Positions 51,033-61,325 of a stretch of 64,000 nucleotides of DNA are shown piece by piece. The first letter of the stretch is position 1. Every line of letters starts with the position of its first letter. The notes beneath the pieces are model-generated. The model did no database searches and had not been told where the DNA came from. It worked only from the letters and a program-made list of their open reading frames with translations. The DNA is from Arthrobacter sp. StoSoilB5 (GTDB lineage: Bacteria > Actinomycetota > Actinomycetes > Actinomycetales > Micrococcaceae), in assembly GCF_019977235.1 (NCBI RefSeq), contig NZ_AP024646.1, positions 372,001 to 436,000 of the forward strand, written 5' to 3'. The position numbers and the translations under genes were made by a program.

Positions 51033-52397
51033 CTAGGCTTTCAGCTTCGGCTTCACGTCCTTGTTGTAGATGGCTTCAAGTGTTCCCTTCAACTCGGTCA
51101 GCGTTGCTTGCACATCGGCCTTTTCATTCATGATCCTGGTAGCTGCCTTGGCCAGCTCCTGGTCTCCGCCGGGGAGGAACGTTCGGGCAAAGTCCTGGGT
51201 GCGGGTCACTTTGAGCTGGTCCACGACAATTTGGAATTCCGGCGTCTGGGCAACAATCGCCGAGATATCTGCCGACTCGGCTACCGGTAGGTAGCCGGTT
51301 GCAGCAGACAAAGTAGAAGTGCTCTGCGCATTCGTCATGAACGTGACGAACTTGGCCGCTGCAAGTTGTCTTTCCGGCGACGTCTTGCTGGCGATCACCA
51401 GACCGGAACCACCCGTGGGACAAACCTGGGAGGCTGAGGCGGACCCACCCGGCAAGAACCCGACGCCGATCCTCATGTTCGCTTCCTTCGCCGCCCTCAT
51501 GGTGGCAGCGAGGTCTGCGGACGAGCTGATGGTGGAGCTGACGGCGCCAGCTTGAAGGTCGGTAATGGCATTCTTGGAGGAGACCCCGGCCCAGCCATTC
51601 TTCACGATGGAGTCCTGCACCCACTGCATCGCAGCCACCGATTGGTTTGAATCCGCTGTGATGTCCCATTCCTTGGACCAGCCACCACCTTGGCCCCAGA
51701 GAACGTTTTGAAGCGTCCAACCGGCGTAACCCGCGATCGCCGGGTACTGGTAAGCGTTCTGGTATCCGGAAGATGAAGCATTTGCCGCCTTGATCTTCGG
51801 CGCCCACTCGGCGAACTCTTCCCAGGTTTTTGGAGGGTTCTCGGGGACTCCGGCAGCCTTGAAGTGGTCCTTGTTGAAATAGAACAACGGCGTTGAGCGT
51901 GCGTATGGGACTGCCCACAGCTGATCCGAGTATTCGTAGTCACCGATCAAACCGGGCTTGTAGTCGGCGGAGCTGACCTTGACTGCTTTGAGGAGGTCAT
52001 CGATGGGGAGGATGGCACCCGAGACGGCATAACGGAACCACCATACGTCCGAGGCGACAACGACGTCCGGCACTTCGCTTCCTGCCTGGGATGTCTGGAA
52101 CTTCTGCGCCACTTCCTCATAGTTGGATCCTCCTGTGATGAGGTTGAGTTTGATGTCCGGATTGGCCGATTGGAAGGCTTCTATCAGCTTCTGTTCCGTA
52201 TCCCGGGACTTTCCGGGGTGGCTGGACATGAAGCTGATGCTCGAGGCGGGTTTGATTTTGGACCAGTCCTGGGAGAGCGTCTTTGCTGATGAGCCTCCGG
52301 GGTCGGTAGAGGGGCCGCCACAAGCTGCAAGAGCGGCGGCGGTGAGGGAGGCCCCGGCCAAGCCGAGGAAATGCTTCCGGGAAAGTGATGTTGACAT
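51033..52397 (-). CDS. ABC-importer solute-binding lipoprotein, UgpB-like
   Basis: A 454-residue lipoprotein. A signal peptide ends in the lipobox ALAAC (Cys about 26). The mature protein has the type 1 extracellular binding fold, with VVVASDVWWFRYAVSGAILPID and WAVPYARSTPLFYFNKDHFKAAG, a stretch characteristic of glycerol-3-phosphate/glycerophosphodiester binding proteins. It is the last gene of a three-gene minus-strand operon with two permeases. A phosphodiesterase gene across the divergent promoter supports a glycerophosphodiester or glycerol-phosphate substrate. Confidence 0.9.
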   Translation of the reverse strand: MSTSLSRKHFLGLAGASLTAAALAACGGPSTDPGGSSAKTLSQDWSKIKPASSISFMSSHPGKSRDTEQKLIEAFQSANPDIKLNLITGGSNYEEVAQKFQTSQAGSEVPDVVVASDVWWFRYAVSGAILPIDDLLKAVKVSSADYKPGLIGDYEYSDQLWAVPYARSTPLFYFNKDHFKAAGVPENPPKTWEEFAEWAPKIKAANASSSGYQNAYQYPAIAGYAGWTLQNVLWGQGGGWSKEWDITADSNQSVAAMQWVQDSIVKNGWAGVSSKNAITDLQAGAVSSTISSSADLAATMRAAKEANMRIGVGFLPGGSASASQVCPTGGSGLVIASKTSPERQLAAAKFVTFMTNAQSTSTLSAATGYLPVAESADISAIVAQTPEFQIVVDQLKVTRTQDFARTFLPGGDQELAKAATRIMNEKADVQATLTELKGTLEAIYNKDVKPKLKA

Positions 52398-52457
52398 GCA
52401 GGAAGTGCCTTTCTAGTGAACGAGGTGCTTGAGCAGATCCTCGGAGGGTGTGGTGTT

Positions 52458-53339
52458 TTAGCCGGTTACCGAGCCCTGAGTGAGCCCGGAGACGATGTAC
52501 CGCTGCAGTGCGGCAAAGATCAGCAGGATCGGTAGGAGGACGATCACCGCGCCGGCCATGAGCATGCCCCAGTTCTGGGTGCTGCCATCGCTGTTGACCA
52601 GCTGGGTCAGGCCTACCGGAAGGGTCATCATGTCCGGATGGTCAGTGACGATCAGCGGCCAGATGTACTCGTTCCATTCAGAAACGATGGTTACCAAGGC
52701 GACAGTCGCGATGCTCGGCACGGACACCGGGACAACGATCTTCCAGAGCTTGCGCCAGTGGCCTGCACCGTCGATTTCCGCCGATTCCAGGATTGCCGGT
52801 GGCAGTGTGAGGAAATGCTGTCTCAGGAGGAACGTGCCAAACGCTGTTCCCAGGCCCGGAAGGATAATCCCCCAATACGTGTTCAGCCCTCCCATGCCTG
52901 CGATCAAAACGTAGTTGGGAAGCACGGACACCTGCGGCGGGACCATCAGTGCAACCAGAATCAGCAGGAAGATGACTCTCTTAAACGGGAACCGGACAAA
53001 CACCAGTGCGTAGGCCGTGAAGACGGCAAGGACGCATTTGATGGTGGATCCGATGACGGTGACGATCACGCTGTTGAGGAAGAACCGGGCGAAGGGCACA
53101 GTTGATGCCGCGTCTGCATAATTCTGCAGATTTGGGCTCTTCGGCAGCAGCGTCAGGTTTGTTGTGACGATTTCGCCCGGCGCCTTGAGGGAAGACAGCA
53201 TCATCCAGAGGAGGGGCACGAAGACAACCAGGGTTGCCAGCAGGAGGGGGACGTAGCCCCCGGCAATAGTCCTGCCGAGGTTTTGCCAGGAGAACGGACG
53301 ATCGCGGTGGGGCGTGGTTTCAATGGTGTTGGTGCTCAT
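52458..53339 (-). CDS. ABC-importer permease, MalG/UgpE-like
   Basis: A 293-residue protein with six membrane helices. The cytoplasmic EAA loop reads ESAEIDGAGHWRKLWKIVVP and docks the ATPase. The C-terminal EWNEYIWPLIVTDHPDMMTLP is typical of the MalG/UgpE branch. Its ATG overlaps the stop of the upstream permease by four bases, so the pair is translated together. Confidence 0.93.
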   Translation of the reverse strand: MSTNTIETTPHRDRPFSWQNLGRTIAGGYVPLLLATLVVFVPLLWMMLSSLKAPGEIVTTNLTLLPKSPNLQNYADAASTVPFARFFLNSVIVTVIGSTIKCVLAVFTAYALVFVRFPFKRVIFLLILVALMVPPQVSVLPNYVLIAGMGGLNTYWGIILPGLGTAFGTFLLRQHFLTLPPAILESAEIDGAGHWRKLWKIVVPVSVPSIATVALVTIVSEWNEYIWPLIVTDHPDMMTLPVGLTQLVNSDGSTQNWGMLMAGAVIVLLPILLIFAALQRYIVSGLTQGSVTG

Positions 53340-54364
53340 GAGTAGTGAACCTTTCGCTCCACGAATCGCAACTGCACGGCTGTCATGATGAGCAATCCGG
53401 CGAACAACACAACGGAAATGGCTGCGGAGTATCCGGCACGGTTGTATGAGCCGAACGCCTGGAGATAGGAGTCAAAGATCAGGGTGCTGGTTCCGTTGCC
53501 TGATGGAGTCATGATGCGGATGATGTCGAACGCCTGCAGCGAGCTCAGCAGCGAGGTGATCAGGAGGAAGAAAGTGGTCGGCGAAAGCAGGGGAACCACC
53601 ACCGACGTGAAGCGTCGAAGACTACTGGCGCCATCCAACGCGGCGGCCTCCAAGAGCTGGGTGGGAATGGACTGCAGCCCTGCCAGGTACACCACAGCGC
53701 AATAGCCGAGGTTCTTCCATACGTACACGATGATGACCATGAGCAGTGCCAGCTTCGGATCGTTGACCCACTGGGGACTTGCCTGGCCAACAGTGCGGAG
53801 AATCCAGGAAAGGACGCCGTACGTTGGATCGAAAATGAACAGCCACACCAAGCCGACACCGACGCCGGAAAGGACGTAGGGGGCGAAAACCACAGCCCGC
53901 GCAAACGTTGTGCCCTTCAGCCTCTGGTTCAGCGCCAACGCCACCAGCAGGCCCAGGATCATCGCACCGCCAACGGTGGTGATGGTGAATATGGCTGTTA
54001 CGCCCAACACGCTCGAAGCGTCAGGAGAGGTAAAGAACTCCACATAGTTGCCCAGCCCCACGGAGGTTGCGGTGGCGGCACCGAGCGTCCAATCCAGGGT
54101 GGAATAGTAGAAGTTGGTGACCAGCGGTCGGTAGGTAAAGAGGAGGATAAGCAGGACATTGGGTGCCGCGAAAGCGGCAAAAACCCATGCGTCCCTGCGA
54201 GTTCTCCGATTCCATCGGCGGCTCTCCGGGGTGCCTGTCGGCCATCTGTGAACCGGTGCCCTGCTCGTTTGCGAATCGCGGCTTTTAGCGTTGGCCCGTC
54301 CGCGTTCTGCGCCCGCCGCCGTCGAGACGGCTGCGGGCGCGCCAGTTGTGTCTAATCTGCCCAT
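53336..54364 (-). CDS. ABC-importer permease, MalF/UgpA-like
   Basis: A 342-residue protein, first gene of the operon. A long polar N-terminus of about 60 residues precedes six membrane helices (WVFAAFAAPNVLLILLFTYRP begins the first). The EAA loop is EAAALDGASSLRRFTSVVVP. No ATPase gene is in the operon, so a shared MsiK-type or UgpC-type ATPase encoded elsewhere must energise it. Confidence 0.93.
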   Translation of the reverse strand: MGRLDTTGAPAAVSTAAGAERGRANAKSRDSQTSRAPVHRWPTGTPESRRWNRRTRRDAWVFAAFAAPNVLLILLFTYRPLVTNFYYSTLDWTLGAATATSVGLGNYVEFFTSPDASSVLGVTAIFTITTVGGAMILGLLVALALNQRLKGTTFARAVVFAPYVLSGVGVGLVWLFIFDPTYGVLSWILRTVGQASPQWVNDPKLALLMVIIVYVWKNLGYCAVVYLAGLQSIPTQLLEAAALDGASSLRRFTSVVVPLLSPTTFFLLITSLLSSLQAFDIIRIMTPSGNGTSTLIFDSYLQAFGSYNRAGYSAAISVVLFAGLLIMTAVQLRFVERKVHYS

Positions 54365-54442
54365 GGAAAACCCTCACGTTGACCCCCTCGTCATCGCTGT
54401 CCGGGCGACGTAGCACTTGCAAAAAAGCATTTGTTTCACATT

Positions 54443-54480
54443 TGACCTGACAACCTAACTTCAGGTCATTTGACAACCTA
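54443..54480. promoter_or_regulatory. operator-like repeats upstream of the ugp-like operon
   Basis: TGACCTGA (54443-54450) and TCAGGTCA (54461-54468) form a perfect dyad with a 10-base spacer. Interleaved with it, TGACAACCTA occurs twice as a direct repeat (54448-54457 and 54471-54480, period 23 bp). The site is 79 bases upstream of the first permease start, a good position for a repressor or activator of the importer. Confidence 0.6.
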
Positions 54481-54794
54481 CACACAAAGATCGGTTATCA
54501 CAAGACTCGATTTCAGGACTGTGCAAGGAGGCTCGTTAGGCGCGAAGGCGCGCTTTTCAGCCGTGAGCAACCGTAAAAAATATCATGCTAATACGTCCTA
54601 ACAAATCGTAGTCATCAAATTGCACGAATGTGCACAAGCGTTGACTGGAACGTGCTGCAGCTTGAAGAATTAGCCACAGCACCGGCTCGCGCCGCGTCTA
54701 CCTTTGAGTTGCCTTTGCATGGAACATCCGTATCGGACTGGATCTTCCACGTGGAGGCAGAAGAAGGGGGTTCATAACCGAATCGGAGCACTAA
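54481..54794. other. divergent promoter region, no gene
   Basis: About 310 bases between the importer and the MgtC-family gene. A small dyad TGCAC-GAAT-GTGCA lies at 54621-54634. AT-rich stretches near 54575-54610 may hold promoters. No protein-like frame is seen. Confidence 0.45.
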
Positions 54795-55544
54795 GTGATC
54801 TTCAGCGCGGATACGCAATGGTGGCAGATGTGCCTGGCCTTGGCCGTGGCACTGGTCCTATCGACAGCCATCGGGTTCGAACGCCAAAGCAAAAACAAAT
54901 CGGCGGGCATGAGAACCCATGCGATGGTGGGATTGGGCGCGGCCCTGTTTATGGTCGTGAGCAAATACGGCTTCAGTGACGTATTGATGGTGGATCTGGT
55001 GAGGCTGGATCCCTCCCGGCTGGCGGCTCAAGTGGTCTCCGGCATTGGCTTCATCGGCGCGGGGCTCGTCTTCGTGCGGCGTAACCAAGTCCGCGGACTG
55101 ACCACCGCCGCCTCCATCTGGGTTACAGCAGCAGTCGGGACGTCCGCTGGGGCAGGCCTGGTGCTGCCCGCGGTATTCGTCACCGCAGCCCACTTCGTCA
55201 TCGTCTACGTCTATCCCGTGGTGACTGCGAAACTTCGCTTTGGTTTGCCAAGCCAGTGGCTGTTGAAAGTTACCTACATGGACGGTGTGGGCGCCCTAAG
55301 GGATGTGCTCCGAACATGCACCGAGCAAGGATTCCGTGTTCAGGGATTCGCTACGACCCGGGGTTCGGCGGAGTCCAAGGGCGTGATGGACCGCTTGATA
55401 ACAGGGACAGAAACCGCCGCCGTGGCTGATCTCATTGAGATAGAGCTGGAAATTGAAGGCACCATGGCAGCGTCGGACATTGTCGCGCAGCTGTCTCAGC
55501 TCGCCACGGTTACTGAAGTTTCCCTCGTGGACGAATCGGAATAG
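54795..55544 (+). CDS. MgtC/SapB-family membrane protein
   Basis: A 249-residue protein starting at GTG 54795. Five hydrophobic segments make up the N-terminal MgtC domain, with the conserved STAIGFERQSKNKSAGMRTHA and SGIGFIGAGLVFVRR motifs. A C-terminal ACT-like cytoplasmic domain of about 90 residues follows. MgtC proteins affect magnesium and phosphate homeostasis and F-ATPase activity in other bacteria. The phosphodiesterase gene follows after eight bases, so this one may take part in phosphate economy. Confidence 0.92.
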   Translation: MIFSADTQWWQMCLALAVALVLSTAIGFERQSKNKSAGMRTHAMVGLGAALFMVVSKYGFSDVLMVDLVRLDPSRLAAQVVSGIGFIGAGLVFVRRNQVRGLTTAASIWVTAAVGTSAGAGLVLPAVFVTAAHFVIVYVYPVVTAKLRFGLPSQWLLKVTYMDGVGALRDVLRTCTEQGFRVQGFATTRGSAESKGVMDRLITGTETAAVADLIEIELEIEGTMAASDIVAQLSQLATVTEVSLVDESE

Positions 55545-55552
55545 GAAGAACA

Positions 55553-56380
55553 ATGATCGAGATTCAAGGCCACCGAGGCGTTCTGGCCACACGGCACGGG
55601 AATACCCTGGCAAGCTTCGTCGAGGCACTTCGCCTTGGCGTGGACGCGATAGAAGTCGATGTCTGGCTCACGTCTGACAAGCAGCTCGTATTGCGACACG
55701 ATGCCGTCATCGGTAGCGCCGACATCAGGTTGGAGACCATGCTTCAGGCCGTGGTCGAGAAGCACCCGGCCACGACTACCGACGTTGATCTTGAATCACG
55801 TCCACCATCTCTGCCGGAAACCCTGGCCCTGTTGCGCTTCGCCAATGCAACCGACGTCGTCCTGGACATCGAGGTCAAAACCGAGGGTGCCGCCTGGGAC
55901 AACTATGGCCACGCGATAGTGACCGCTTTGTCCAAGGTGCTTAAGGCTCACCGTGACGAACAGGCCTTGCGCGTCCGCAGCTTTGATCCCCAAATCATCC
56001 GGGCAATGTCCGGAATGCTGCCCGGAGTTCCCTTGGTGGCGCTGAGCAGGGAGAGCCCGGGACGATCGGTGGGCCTGTATCCTTCCGTCGTCCAAGACCT
56101 CGTGAGCGCTGCCTTGGCAACCGGGGCTTCCGCCGTTGCGCCGGAATGTGGAATTCTCGACGCCGGACTGGTCGCCGAAGCTCATGCCGCCGGACTCAAG
56201 GTGTTTCCGTGGACTCTGGCGACAAGTGATGAAATCAGTGCGGCGGTCCAGCTCGGAGTCGATGGGATCTGCGTCAACGACGTTGCCTTGGCCCGGCAAG
56301 TCCTGGGCGGGTTGGGCGAGCCTCTTCCCGTGCCCCGCCCCATGACGTTGCCATTGCTGCGCATGGGTTCCCCGGCCTAG
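55553..56380 (+). CDS. Glycerophosphodiester phosphodiesterase, UgpQ-like
   Basis: A 275-residue TIM-barrel enzyme (EC 3.1.4.46) that splits glycerophosphodiesters into glycerol-3-phosphate and an alcohol. The motifs HRG near the start, GVDAIEVDVWLTSD (metal acids), VLRHDAVI (second His) and DIEVKTE are present, and VFPWTLA plus GVDGICVND close the barrel. The usual PENT motif reads HGNT here. No signal peptide is seen, so it acts in the cytoplasm on imported substrate. The alcohol released could be ethanolamine or choline. Confidence 0.92.
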   Translation: MIEIQGHRGVLATRHGNTLASFVEALRLGVDAIEVDVWLTSDKQLVLRHDAVIGSADIRLETMLQAVVEKHPATTTDVDLESRPPSLPETLALLRFANATDVVLDIEVKTEGAAWDNYGHAIVTALSKVLKAHRDEQALRVRSFDPQIIRAMSGMLPGVPLVALSRESPGRSVGLYPSVVQDLVSAALATGASAVAPECGILDAGLVAEAHAAGLKVFPWTLATSDEISAAVQLGVDGICVNDVALARQVLGGLGEPLPVPRPMTLPLLRMGSPA

Positions 56381-56420
56381 AACGGACCTGGCCCGGCCAA
56401 ACCTCATCCCATAAGCCTTA

Positions 56421-58055
<1,635 letters not shown>

Positions 58056-58231
58056 GACAGGCTCCCCAGCGGCTGTTTGGCGATGTGTCCGCCAGTTTAG
58101 GTGCTCCGGGCTGTCCCGACCCCCTCGAAGAGAACCGGCTGTGGATAACTCAACCTCTGTTCACTGCAGGCCGCCGGGCGTATTCTTGCCCTCGCCGGTT
58201 TGTCATCGCATGCAATCCAACGGGGGACACC

Positions 58232-58801
58232 ATGATTGAAACCACACGCTTCAGCACGTCCAAGCTTCCTGGCAGGAATCGCAGGAAAGGTGCCAGCCGG
58301 CGAGGTACAGCCCGGCTGCTGGTCGGGTGCCTTCTGATCGGAACCTTGGCGCTCGGTGCCTGCTCGTTCCCGTTGCCGGTGGCGCAGCCCACGCCCATAG
58401 CATCGTCGTCGAACGCCCCAACATCCAACAGCGCCCCGGAATCCAGCACTGAACCGTCCGCGGAGATCAATGCAAGCCCGGATGCGGCTACAGGCACAGG
58501 CGGCGTCTACGGCGAATTCACGTCCTTGTCTGAAGCATGCATCTCTGTGAGCGCCACCATGTTGAGCGTGACCATCCTGCCGTTGGCGGCCTTAGTGGGC
58601 GGTGACCCGGAAGATATCGAGAAGGCCAAGGAAGAACTGTCCCGGATGCAGGCCAAGGTGCCCGAGGAACTGAAGCCGAGCTTTGAGAAGCTGAGGGCGT
58701 ATACGGAGTCGGCCGGCACGGATTTCCGGAAGTACGGGGAGCCCGAATTCGAGGAACTTATGAAGCCGATCCAGGACTGGATGGATAAGAACTGCAAATA
58801 G
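58232..58801 (+). CDS. hypothetical lipoprotein
   Basis: A 189-residue protein starting at ATG 58232 after GGGGGAC. A basic N-terminus and hydrophobic helix end in the lipobox LALGAC (Cys about 46). A Pro/Ser/Thr linker and a helical C-terminal domain rich in Glu and Lys (EDIEKAKEELSRMQAKVPEE) follow, with two cysteines in the mature part. I do not recognise the family. It stands alone between the divergent DUF6318 pair and the Asp23 operon. Confidence 0.72.
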   Translation: MIETTRFSTSKLPGRNRRKGASRRGTARLLVGCLLIGTLALGACSFPLPVAQPTPIASSSNAPTSNSAPESSTEPSAEINASPDAATGTGGVYGEFTSLSEACISVSATMLSVTILPLAALVGGDPEDIEKAKEELSRMQAKVPEELKPSFEKLRAYTESAGTDFRKYGEPEFEELMKPIQDWMDKNCK

Positions 58802-58891
58802 GCGCCGCGCGCGTTCCCTTCAGGCAGGACGCCTCTCACAAAGCGTCGGAGCTAGACGCTAGGGTGGTACACAAGAGAAGGGGAGTGCTCG

Positions 58892-59329
58892 ATGTCAGAC
58901 CAGAACTTGCAGATCGACCCTGTGCCTGAGGGCGAGGTCCTCGGTACCGGACGCACCATTATCTCCGAGGCCGCTGTCGCAAAAGTCGCCGGCATCGCTG
59001 CACGCGCGGTTCCGGGTGTCTACTCCCTGGGCTCAGGTCCGTCCCGCGCGCTTGGCGCCATCCGTGACGCTGTTGGCAGTTTGGACCATGCCGCTGGTGT
59101 TCGCGCCGAAGTAGGGGAGACCCAAGTAGCCGTGGACATCAACTTGGTGGCTGTGTACGGGTACCCTCTGCACGGGGTCGCCAACCAGGTCCGCGCTGCT
59201 GTTTACCGGGCTGTTGAGGAACTCGTCGGGCTCCAGGTCATCGAGGTCAATATCGAGATCAATGATGTCTACGTGGCCCCGCCCCCCAAGCCCAAAACTG
59301 TCGTGGTTGAAAGGGAGGCACTGCAATGA
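58892..59329 (+). CDS. Asp23/Gls24-family envelope stress protein
   Basis: A 145-residue protein, first of five genes joined by four-base stop/start overlaps. It has the family core (TIISEAAVAKVAGIAARAVPGVYSLG, later VDINLVAVYGYPLHGVANQVRAAVYRAVEELVGLQVIEVNIEINDVYV). Asp23-type proteins coat the inner face of the membrane through an AmaP anchor, encoded here as the fifth gene, and are induced by alkaline or cell-wall stress in Firmicutes. Confidence 0.93.
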   Translation: MSDQNLQIDPVPEGEVLGTGRTIISEAAVAKVAGIAARAVPGVYSLGSGPSRALGAIRDAVGSLDHAAGVRAEVGETQVAVDINLVAVYGYPLHGVANQVRAAVYRAVEELVGLQVIEVNIEINDVYVAPPPKPKTVVVEREALQ

Positions 59330-59517
59330 GCATGACCGTCGTGGGAATCGGGATCGGCGCCTTCGTGGCGTTCATGTCCTTCCAGTTCGGCCTGTGGGGC
59401 TTTCTTATCTCGCTGCTCTTCATGGGTATTGGAGCCCTCCTTGGCCGTGCAGCTGAAGGCAAGCTTGATCTCCGCAGCGTCCTGGACGCCATTACGGGCC
59501 GGCGCTCTTCGTCATGA
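59326..59517 (+). CDS. DUF2273-type small membrane protein
   Basis: A 63-residue protein with two hydrophobic helices (TVVGIGIGAFVAFMSFQFGLW and ISLLFMGIGALLG), then a basic tail with a Leu-rich turn. It corresponds in place and size to the DUF2273 protein of Asp23 operons. Its ATG overlaps the stop before it and its stop overlaps the next start. Confidence 0.88.
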   Translation: MSMTVVGIGIGAFVAFMSFQFGLWGFLISLLFMGIGALLGRAAEGKLDLRSVLDAITGRRSSS

Positions 59518-59894
59518 GCGTGGCTGAGGCTGTGGAACCTACCACCAGCCTGGTCGGCCATAACCGGATCAGTACCCAGGCTTTGACATCGCTTGCGCAG
59601 GCCGCGGCCGCCGAGGCTCTTGGCGTGGAACCCAGCGACATCCGCGCCGATTGGTCGGACGACGACGGCCTGCTGGCTTTGTCCATCGTGGCACCTATCA
59701 GCATCCCCGCCTTGACCGAGGTACTCGGTCACCCGCAGCGTGTCCAGGGCTTCGGGGGCTCCATCTGGGACCGTGCCGTGGCGGCGAAGGCAAGCGTGTT
59801 GGAGACTGTCACACGGCTGAGTGGTTCGCAGATAAGCAGGGTGGACATCAGGATCAGCGGAGCCCACGTTAAAGAGGGAGGCCGCGTCCGGTGA
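59514..59894 (+). CDS. second Asp23/Gls24-like protein, short form
   Basis: A 126-residue protein with the strand-helix pattern of the Asp23 fold (ISTQALTSLAQAAAAEALGVEPSDIRADWSDDDGLLALSIVAP, then SVLETVTRLSGSQISRVDIRISG), though the signature is weaker than in the first gene. It probably forms hetero-oligomers with it. It is translationally coupled on both sides. Confidence 0.82.
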   Translation: MSVAEAVEPTTSLVGHNRISTQALTSLAQAAAAEALGVEPSDIRADWSDDDGLLALSIVAPISIPALTEVLGHPQRVQGFGGSIWDRAVAAKASVLETVTRLSGSQISRVDIRISGAHVKEGGRVR

Positions 59895-60535
59895 CACAGG
59901 ACCAGGAAACAGCCATCGAACCTTCGGACGCTGGCTCCGGAGCCAGCCCCATTGCCGGCGAGGACCCGGCCATGAGCCGGATTCTGCGACGGGAAACTCA
60001 CTCGTCCCGGGCAGGGGCAGCCAGCATCGCAGCTGTGCTGGTGATCATTCTCTGTGTTCTTGCACTTCTGGAATCTGCCCTCCGTGCCATTGGGCAGCCG
60101 CCATGGCTCGTTGACCCAAGCACCGCCGCAGAACGCATCATCGCACTTCCGGCGGGTATCTCGCCCCTTCTTCTCGGCGCAAGCGGTGCTGTCATCGCCA
60201 TGGTCGGACTGTTCTTCCTCCTTCACTCCTTATTGCCAGGCAGGCGGGCCCGGCATTTGCTGCGGGACCCACGCACCGCCGTCGTAGTTGACGACGAAGT
60301 GTTGGCCTCGGCACTTGCGCGTCGTGCACGGACTGCCGCGAACGTGACCCAGGAACAAGTCATGGTGATTGTGTCCAGGCAGGCGGTGGTGGTTAATGTC
60401 CGTCCCACGTCAGGGAGCAAGGTCAGTGAAGAGGCCGTATTGAGGGCAGTGCAGGCGGAGCTGGATGAGATGTCACTGTTTCCCATGCCAACGGTTCAGG
60501 TGAACCTGTCTACCTCGGGGGTGGTGGGCGCGTGA
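59891..60535 (+). CDS. DUF6286-type membrane protein
   Basis: A 214-residue protein starting at GTG 59891. A disordered acidic N-terminus is followed by two transmembrane helices (about residues 45-65 and 95-115) and a cytoplasmic domain with DDEVLASALARRARTAANVT and VVVNVRPTSGSKVSEEAV. It corresponds to the DUF6286 protein that accompanies actinobacterial Asp23 genes. GTGA overlaps couple it to its neighbours. Confidence 0.85.
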   Translation: MTQDQETAIEPSDAGSGASPIAGEDPAMSRILRRETHSSRAGAASIAAVLVIILCVLALLESALRAIGQPPWLVDPSTAAERIIALPAGISPLLLGASGAVIAMVGLFFLLHSLLPGRRARHLLRDPRTAVVVDDEVLASALARRARTAANVTQEQVMVIVSRQAVVVNVRPTSGSKVSEEAVLRAVQAELDEMSLFPMPTVQVNLSTSGVVGA

Positions 60536-61143
60536 ACGGTACTCCGCGTGCCCTTAACCGGGTCCTTCTCTTCATCATTGGCGTGAAACTCTTGGCCGTT
60601 GGGCTGCTTCTTCTGCTGCTGGCCACTGTCCCCGCCGTGGCAACGTGGTGGCATGGCTGGGCTGCGGGGACGTGGGCCCGTGCGGAGGACGTCTTCCGGC
60701 AAACCCGCTTCCCTGGGCGGGAGGAAAGCTGGCTGTGGATCGTGGCCGGCCTGGTTTTGGTGGCCATTATTGTTGCGATGGTCGCTTGGGTGTCGCAACA
60801 AGGCAAAGGCAGGGCCAACCTCTTGGTGGCCAGTGGCGACGAGAGCGATGTGGACGGTGAAGTGCAGATCGGTGGCGGAGTAGCCGAACAGGCGCTTCGG
60901 GCAGCCTTGGCGGATCGGCCGGACCTCGCCGGAGCGTCTGTTGCGACGTATGAGGTCAAAGGCCAGCCGTGCCTACGCGTGCGCATCCAACCACGCCAAG
61001 GAGTGGCGCCACACCTCCTTGCCGCCGAGGTTTCGCGCCTGGTTGAAGCCTTGGACTTGGTGATTGGCAAGAAGACACCCGTGTTGGTGCATATGGCATC
61101 CGGTGCCCGGGCGAAATTTACAAAAGCTGAACGGGTCCGCTGA
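60532..61143 (+). CDS. AmaP-like membrane anchor for Asp23
   Basis: A 203-residue protein starting at GTG 60532. Two transmembrane helices (about residues 10-35 and 65-88) form a hairpin, followed by a cytoplasmic domain with GGGVAEQALRAALADRPDLAGASVATYEVKG and the RIQPRQGVAPHLLAAEVSRLVEAL stretch. In Staphylococcus AmaP recruits Asp23 to the membrane. This is the last gene of the coupled set. Confidence 0.85.
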   Translation: MNGTPRALNRVLLFIIGVKLLAVGLLLLLLATVPAVATWWHGWAAGTWARAEDVFRQTRFPGREESWLWIVAGLVLVAIIVAMVAWVSQQGKGRANLLVASGDESDVDGEVQIGGGVAEQALRAALADRPDLAGASVATYEVKGQPCLRVRIQPRQGVAPHLLAAEVSRLVEALDLVIGKKTPVLVHMASGARAKFTKAERVR

Positions 61144-61325
61144 CTGATCCGACGTTACCGGGTCATTTTGCCGAATATTTCACTCAGGGTGTTTTGTGTT
61201 GCTTAAGCCACACGTATGCCAATAGTTTGAAAGCAGAGGGGGAAAAATCCCTGATGCGATGGATTGCCTTGCGGGATAAGACCCCGAAAGCAATCAGCGT
61301 TCCAACCGTCACGAAGGAGAGCACC

